Assembly (NCBI RefSeq): GCF_000218685.1
Contig: NW_006763302.1
Span: forward strand, 347,180-411,179
Source: Serpula lacrymans var. lacrymans S7.9
Taxonomy: Eukaryota; Basidiomycota; Agaricomycetes; Boletales; Serpulaceae
Length of the DNA stretch: 64,000 nt
Reading direction: 5' to 3'
Position numbers and translations under genes: made by a program. This document shows, one piece after another, positions 57,671 through 64,000 of the stretch (position 1 is the first letter of the stretch; each line of letters starts with the position of its first letter). The notes under the pieces are model-generated. The model saw only the letters and a list, made by a program, of their open reading frames with translations. It did not search any database and was not told the origin of the DNA.

Positions 57671-59700
57671 CCTTCATCCCGTCTCGGCCGTTCACAGCCT
57701 ATCTCCTTGCCCTCTCGCCCTTTGCTCACGCTGCGCCCCCTACGACGATCATGACTTATACCATTCAAATTGTTGTACTATAACCCACGATAATTTGGCA
57801 TTGACCCTTTATTATAGTACATACATTTCCGATACTGTGTTCTACTAGTACCAGCCGATGGAGTTCAGATGATGATCGCTTATGTACATTATCTGATTAC
57901 CAGTAACTTGTAATTATACCATATTAATCGATTGCATTTCCGGTCTGACTAACACCCTGAACTTCGACCTTGGCCCCCACTGACTCTCATAATCCCGTGG
58001 TCCGTAAGCATTGAATGTCACCACGATTCGTCGCCGTGTCACTTGTCAGAGGCAAACTTGAACCATGTCTGACATGACCTCCGCTACACCGCACTCCTCG
58101 CAGAGACGCCTCACAAAGGCAATGCCCACAGGCACGCGCAATCATATGGATATGTGCTCTGGGAATTTTTCGTATACAGGCTCTGCCGAAGTCGTAGTGT
58201 GGGCCTTCAGTTCGGCTCCTGGGCCCGCAATGCCGACCATCCCTGTCTACAGCCTCCCACGTCGAGGACGGATACTTAGCAAGTCTGAGCAGACATCGTG
58301 TCTTTTCCTCCTCTTGATGCGCCCCGGTGATCAGATATTGACTATTTACTGAAACCGTCGCCAGCATGACTGAAACACCGGGGCCGACGTGGGGATGGCA
58401 CGCGCTTGGGCCCCCTACGCCCGTTTGTCAATCCTCGAGTCGACCTTACCCCACAAGGAAACCGGGTTTATGCCGCCCGTAGACAGGCAGAGATCATCTT
58501 CGGATATGCTCGAGGGAAACATATTGCGTACAGCTGTGTCAGCCACACTGCGGGATCTCCATGAGTCCATCCCCTTTCTCTCGCCTTCCCTGCATCCCGT
58601 CTTCTTTCACCCGGTGAGTAACCGCCAGCGGAGGAGAGTAGTTGAACGGTGTCGTCCCACCGCCCCTTTGGCTACTACCCACGACGATCAAGGACATCAC
58701 TTTGAGTTTTACTTATCTTCCGTACGCGGACCCATTGGTGGAGTAAACATGTGTGCGTCAAGCCCCTCAGGCGGTGGGAGCGCAAAAATTCAAAATATTG
58801 CATCAATTCATTTGCCTGATATCGATGGACCAGCCGCCCACCTCGATTACATCGATAACCTGATATCAGTAAACAAACAGACGCTCCATCAAGTACATAA
58901 TCTCAAAGGTCCCCGTCGGTATAGAAGGTCAGAACTCGCACTCGAGGCTCATCTTGTGTGAGAAGATTTAAATAGTATCGTTACTGCGCTCCTATTCCAC
59001 CACCGCCCGGTGAGAAAGTTCGCTCAATACCATCACTACTCTGCGATCAGCCACGCAACTGATGGCTGGCGCGATGCTGGTCAGCATCTTTGACATGGTG
59101 TAATGTCATCTCGTCATCTTGTGTACCTTCCGAGTGTGATCACTTATTTGAAGAACTTCCTTAGACCCAGATTTCTATTCATTGTCGAGTCTTCGCATTC
59201 CCATGCTGCAAGCCGTCAATCCTATTCAGGCGTTATGCAGTAGTTATACTTACCAGCGGAAGAGAACGGAAGAGACCTGCTATCAATCAACTCGATGATT
59301 TGGCTATGACTTGTCCTTTTTTACTGGCGAAGCACTGGGAAGAATAGCAAGGCCATCAAGTCACTTTTCAAGTTTGCCGAAGATCCCTTTCGAAATAACA
59401 ACGTAAGTAGTACAAAGGCATCTTATGTTAGAACAAGACTAAACATATCGTGATCGCACCGTTTCCATCACAAACAAAGGTATCTGTGAATGAAACGGCT
59501 TTCAAAAAGCTATGGGAATCTTGTCTTCTACTATGTGCCGTTTGTTCTACACTCTTCTTTTACTTAGCCTCACGTCCAAGCGCTTTCACTCTATTTTTGT
59601 CAACCCGTAGGAAAATAATGCACTGGTAACCTCTCCTCCGTTTTCTATTGTTAACAGCCGAACAGGTGTAAATTTGAACACCTAACCGCCGGACCGAACA
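57671..59700. other. Gene-poor tract with one uncertain open frame
   Basis: About 2 kb. The plus-strand frame at 58389-58961 (190 codons; SATLRDLHESIPFLSPSLHPVFFHPV, then GHHFEFYLSSVRGPIGG) has protein-like parts and a GTGAGT that could be a donor at 58615. I do not recognise it and cannot build a supported gene. The short frame at 58065-58352 is weaker still. Confidence 0.35.
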
Positions 59701-59946
59701 ATTCTTGGAGCTAGAAATGCCTTTGCCATCGACAGCAGGAAAGTTCACCTTCGTGCTTCAAATGCCCGCCTTCGGAGAGCAGAGTTCTTCTTCTGGAACC
59801 ACCGTGTCCATCGTGGCCTTGCTTCCCCTCCATATGGTTTGGGCGTGGACAATGAACCTTGAATTCACGATGGAGAAACAGCCCCATATCCCATCGTGGA
59901 TCATATCGATGCCATCAAAGTCGCGATCGTGAAAGCTGTTGGATAG
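59701..59946 (+). pseudogene. Relic coding fragment with an in-frame stop
   Basis: One frame reads ILGARNAFAIDSRKVHLRAS, then RRAEFFFWNHRVHRGLASPP and GLGVDNEP. It then meets TGA at 59860-59862 and continues IHDGETAPYPIVDHIDAIKV to a stop at 59944-59946. The continuation of protein-like sequence on both sides of the stop suggests a decayed exon. Another plus-strand stretch about 100 bases downstream (LILIGPRGIPAGRAERPLGI, near 60058) may be part of the same relic in a different frame. Family not recognised. Confidence 0.35.
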
Positions 59947-62900
59947 CTTGTTGTGTGAATGGTGAGGAGCGGAGATGATGTTATCCCGTCGATAATTTCA
60001 TCAATAGGCCGAGTCGTGCGTGTCCATTTCGATGTGAGAATCGTCAGAACAGTACCCTCATATTAATCGGGCCTCGAGGCATACCAGCGGGCAGGGCTGA
60101 AAGGCCGCTGGGCATCGGTGCGCCGGGAAGCTTCGGAATGCCAATGCGGACTGCCATTGTCACGGAGGACCGCAAAGAGAAAGGTAAAGGGGCTGCGTGT
60201 AAATTTGGATTTACTTCGGGACCGTGTACGCTGGGGCTGGAGGGGGGTCTATCATGATTTCGACTTCCACGATCCCAAGCTCTCAAGCTGTTAGACCCGA
60301 TGAGGCTTGTTCCCCTCGGGATTGCGCGAACCATCAGTTGAACAAGATTGACAACTCAAGATCATTATCCTACGTTACTGGAATAGACATTGATAGGAAA
60401 TTTTCCTTCACAATGTGATGAGTCTTTAGTTTACATCGTTTTTGCACTACATGATATGATTGGTTCAGGTAGTATAATCAATAGGAGTTGATCGAGCTAA
60501 CACCCTATCTCTTGCATCTTCAAGACGGGGCCACGAGGGGCTGGAGCATTCCCAGACGAGGTGGGTGCAGCTGTGCCATTGCCAGATCTAAATAAGAACA
60601 CTCAGTAGCACAGCCCTGGTCAGGTGGGTGTGTATCGTTGGCGATGGCATCATGTCTTCGAGGCTGGGCTTGGAAATTGAAAGTCATCGACACCGGCTTA
60701 GTGAGTACCCGGTGTACAGCTATTTCTTTAAACGAAAACCCGTGAATATCTTTCTAAAGCGTTCTCACCTTGAAGAGTTCTTCAGTCTCCAGCGTTCTAC
60801 CAATGGTTAGTACCAAACCTGTACTAGTACAACTTGGCTGCTCCACCACCGTGGGTTTTGGACCACTGCAAGTGTAAAAAACGTTCCCATGGGTGTTGTT
60901 TCAGCGCACAAGTGCTCACGCATATTACTTAAGAGAGTGACACTCCCCAGGAATTAGATTGGTCCAACCACGCACCAAGGTGAGCAGTTTTGCGAGTTGT
61001 TCTAGGACAGTCACGTTCGACTTGTATCATTATATTATAGGTGCCTTCACACTGTGGTTGGGTATAAATGTTAAATACCAAGGTCTTACGTGCTACTTCG
61101 GTTTTGCTTGGACGCCGCTTTTGGCGGCATGACGAGACCCTGCCAATTGTAAGTTTTCGAGAAGAACTTCTATGGTGGGTCAGTAATCATGCTGAGAACT
61201 TGTATTCGTGGTATTACTCCAACACGAATGACAGGAAAGTAGGTCATCAATGCGTCCAACGTCACCTGTACATATAGGGGAGCACAATCAGAATTCTCAA
61301 ATCAGCTTGTCGACAACCTGATTCGACACATGACGCACGATTGTTCTTTCATTTTATAATGGGGCACGTTCTTTTTCCCTTGACAGTTTTTCACGTTGGT
61401 TGGAGTGTCCCAGCTGGAGTCGATATCCAGACCCAGTGACCTGTCTTCATAGTAGAGTTGAGCGACCATCACACTGAAGTCGAACAAAGGAAAGTGATGA
61501 TTATAGAATATGCCTTTTTTGGCTACACTCCCCAGTCCGGACGCATGGAGCCCCGAGGTCGAAGGACTCGTGCGACTAAAAGTGGCTATCCCCTATGCCC
61601 TCAGAACAGTGTCAGTTGGGGGTAGATACGTGTAAACCCTCTTGTTTTCGCTGATACAATCAATTTGAGTGACATTGTAGAAGTACGAAGTAATGACCCC
61701 ACTTATCTGACTAGCACATTTTGTCTACCCGGTGTTCATGTTTTTTTTGTTGTTGTCATGTCACGAGTTAACCCAATATCTTTGCTCTGAATATGGCGGA
61801 AAGTAGAATATGCCGATGGTGCAGAGTACACGTGTTTTCAAAGCTCTCATTCAAGTGGTTTAATGCAGGCACATCGCGGCTGATTGGTTTGTCCTGATAG
61901 CTGCTCACCACGACTCGGCCAATATTATCGACTCTGGTTCAATCCTAGTGCAACTTCACATCCGTGGTAGAAAGACGCGTCATTCCATCGTCATCCGGGC
62001 CCTAGTCCTAGTTATATAGCATATCAAGTCCGAATCAGCTCGGATCACTCTTTCTCTGGCTGTAGGAACGAGAATCAGAAGCAGGTATTTATGCCTACAA
62101 TACCCAGAAGCAAGGCTTGAGGGCTCGGAACTCGTGCCGCAGCCACCGTTGACGCAAATAGGAGTGTACAGGAACTGAGGCTTGAGGAAATGCGAGGAGA
62201 TAGCGACGTCGGCCCATCGCCATAGAAAATCTTGAACGGTTGATTCCTGGAGACTTTTTTCAGCGAGTCTGACTATATAATTCAATTCGGCGGTGAGAAA
62301 TGGTTCAAGGGACTCACTAGTAGATAAGCCCATTAGTAGCAACTCATTTCTAATCGATGCAACATGAAACAATTTACTAAGTCATGTGCATTTGCAATTT
62401 CACAACGGGGCCCACGGGCCTACTTCGTTCGTAAATCATCAGAGTCAAAACGTCGCTCGAAAACATATACACATTTGATTCTTTCCATGGCGAAGTTGAC
62501 GGTTGATACGGGACCGAGAGAAAATCGAAACAACGCGACCCTCGCTGAACTCCCATGCGGAGCAAAATTAGACTTCGGACGAGATGTTTTCCTGAGCACC
62601 TGCCAAGGTAAATGTAGACCTAGTCAACGGACCGAACATAATCATGTATATCAGTTTGGTGGGTAGTGGGAACTGCGAAAACTGATCGGGAGTCCCTAGA
62701 CCAGATGCAGTTCTGTAAAAAGACCTAATTAGAGCATATGCGGCAGAAACCTCTTGTACAGAATAAACAATAGTCCAGGGATGCCCCAAGGTACGCACGG
62801 TCCATTCGTGGAAGCCCCTGTATCGTTGAGCTGTTGCCCACGCTTGAACAAACTTTATTATGAGCTACACCTTAACAAGGACACAGGATACGCACGTTCG

Positions 62901-63082
62901 AGATGTGTATGAAGGTTTGTGTGAAGATTTTGTGCCCCCACCAGAAGTTCGGTTGGGTTCTATGCAGTTTGAAAGGTCAGCAAGTATGTAATCAGTGTAC
63001 AGACTAGTAATTTAGAGCGACGTGTTCCAGTCGCAAAGAAGCACGGTTTGATATATGTGCACGGCGGTTTCCACAGTAATAT
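59947..63082. other. Gene-poor tract of 3.1 kb
   Basis: Many short overlapping frames on both strands (for example 60044-60334, 62364-62666) and none with recognisable content. No tRNA-like B box, LTR or terminal repeat was found by eye. Confidence 0.4.
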
Positions 63083-63645
63083 CTACGCTCGACGCCACAT
63101 ATATGCATAAGTGCCATTCCAGTGACTGGCCGACTTGTCGTTGACCATGTTGTTTCTATTGCTATGATGCTGATGCCACAACTGTGTGGATTTGGCTTGG
63201 TTGAGATTCCACGAGCGACGATTCTTGCCTAGCCCAACTATCATCGAGTGATACTGCCTGTGAATATAATCTGATCTAACATCGTTACTCGCACTTGCAC
63301 TGATCCGGGGCTCAGGTGACAAGGGACGGCTCAATCTCATACTGAGCGTTTGTAGACTCTTCCATGTTGGATACACCAGAGTCATGCTCACACTGAGAGT
63401 CGCAATGGCTAGGGATTAGCTTAGAGAATCAACGGATTTCACTCACCGCATTTCTGACGGAATAGGTGAAAGGCAGTAACCCAGCGAAGATCAGGACCAT
63501 TATCTATCATAATCCTGGACAAAAAAAGATCAATCGAGATCTGATACTCATCGTTAATTGCTGCAGCTGCAGAAAGCCCTTGCATGCTTGAGGAGCGGAA
63601 AAACACAGTTTCTCTACTAATGAGAGAAAGTTGATATCCTCCCAC
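63083..63645 (-). CDS. Uncertain two-exon gene of unknown function
   Basis: The frame from 63645 (MGGYQLSLISRETVFFRSSS..., RWVTAFHLFRQKCG) ends at a GTGAGT donor near 63453. An acceptor CCCTAG about 40 bases on joins it in frame to AIATLSVSMTLVYPTWKSLQ and on to a stop at 63083. The join is plausible in length and phase, but the translation (NQAKSTQLWHQHHSNRN) matches no family I know and is not clearly constrained. It lies divergent from the start at 63856. It could be a chance pair of frames. Confidence 0.25.
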
Positions 63646-63855
63646 AAAGTAGTATGTACCGTGTAGGTTTCTGGGGATAAGTAGTTAGCAGTGAGTGCCA
63701 GTGAGATCTAAGACGGTGGCTGAAAACCTCTGCAAACATATTCCATGCCGTAATGGGAATTATCCGTGGTTGCTGCGGTTTTCACTCCCTGGAATATTAT
63801 CATCGTCGCTAGAGATTGTGGCTCAGGCAGCTGGGCATAGTTATTTCGTTTCACC

Positions 63856-64000
63856 ATGAATTTAGGTCAACGACACTCAAAACCGACCTCAGACAATCCA
63901 ATACTACCACTAAAAAACTCGGATATCTGGCCACCCTCTCGTCTGTCCCTCACGAAACGCTACACCCGAGTTGTCGTCGTCGTGATTGGAGCGCTTGGGC
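63856..64000 (+). CDS. N-terminus of a probable single-pass membrane-anchored protein, cut by window edge
   Basis: An ATG at 63856 in good context (TCACCATGA) opens a frame that stays open for 48 codons to the window end. It encodes a short polar head (MNLGQRHSKPTSDNPILPL), then KNSDIWPPSRLSLTKRYTR and the start of a hydrophobic segment VVVVVIGALG. Basic residues just before the hydrophobic run are the pattern of a type II signal anchor, as in Golgi glycosyltransferases. The protein is too short to name. The rest lies beyond the window. Confidence 0.5.
   Translation, partial: MNLGQRHSKPTSDNPILPLKNSDIWPPSRLSLTKRYTRVVVVVIGALG

Noticed and set aside
58389..58961. Plus-strand frame of 190 codons
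   Set aside because: Parts look protein-like, but I cannot recognise a family or build consistent exons, so I left it as an uncertain frame in a gene-poor tract.
1..64000. tRNA, rRNA and CRISPR arrays
   Set aside because: No convincing tRNA A/B box pair, rRNA segment or regularly spaced repeat array was seen by eye. CRISPR would not be expected in a eukaryote.

Overview
The window looks like a stretch of nuclear genome from a mushroom-forming basidiomycete (Agaricomycetes). Genes are compact and packed with introns of about 50-60 bases. The gene content is basidiomycete-like: a pair of fungal sesquiterpene synthases, a multicopy family of AIG1-like P-loop GTPases, and fungal housekeeping genes (HSE1, MMS2, UBC6, CWC27, MKT1, ABC-F). 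There is one 100-base run of N, so this is a draft assembly. No computation was run. All exon joins and family calls were read by eye from translations and splice-site logic.

Layout. 1-2.9 kb: a minus-strand FGD-like RhoGEF (DH-PH-FYVE), cut by the left edge. 4.6-7.7 kb: a secreted GH76 mannanase and thymidylate kinase (plus). 8.1-9.5 kb: the ER-anchored E2 UBC6 (minus). 10-13.3 kb: a divergent pair of AIG1-like GTPases (A minus, B plus). 13.7-15.8 kb: a secreted S28 serine peptidase (minus). 16.5-20.5 kb: the UEV MMS2 (minus) divergent from HSE1/STAM (plus). 20.8-22.8 kb: the spliceosomal cyclophilin CWC27 (plus). 22.9-26.8 kb: a second divergent pair of the same GTPases (C minus, D plus). 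27.4-28.7 kb: a polytopic membrane protein. 29-31.7 kb: an ABC-F ATPase. 32.5-32.9 kb: a tiny membrane protein. 33.8-35.6 kb: a phosphatidylserine decarboxylase. 35.6-39.1 kb: gene-poor DNA holding a clear terminal-inverted-repeat element. 39.1-42.7 kb: two tandem sesquiterpene synthases. 45.9-47.1 kb: a proline-rich protein with a possible PP1-docking motif. 53.6-56.4 kb: MKT1. 56.9-57.7 kb: a Ser-rich zinc-finger-like protein beside the assembly gap. The last 6 kb is gene-poor, with relics and the first 48 codons of a probable membrane-anchored protein at the right edge.

Themes. Most genes are unrelated housekeeping functions. Two things stand out. One is four lineage-expanded GTPases in two head-to-head pairs; they share an unusual G4 motif (TGLE/NGLE), and two carry an extra P-loop-less C-terminal domain that looks like a decayed G domain. 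The other is the tandem terpene synthase pair, in which the downstream copy carries Gln instead of Asn in the metal-binding NSE motif. The long gene-poor tracts at 47.1-53.6 and 57.7-63.9 kb hold no gene I can identify with confidence.
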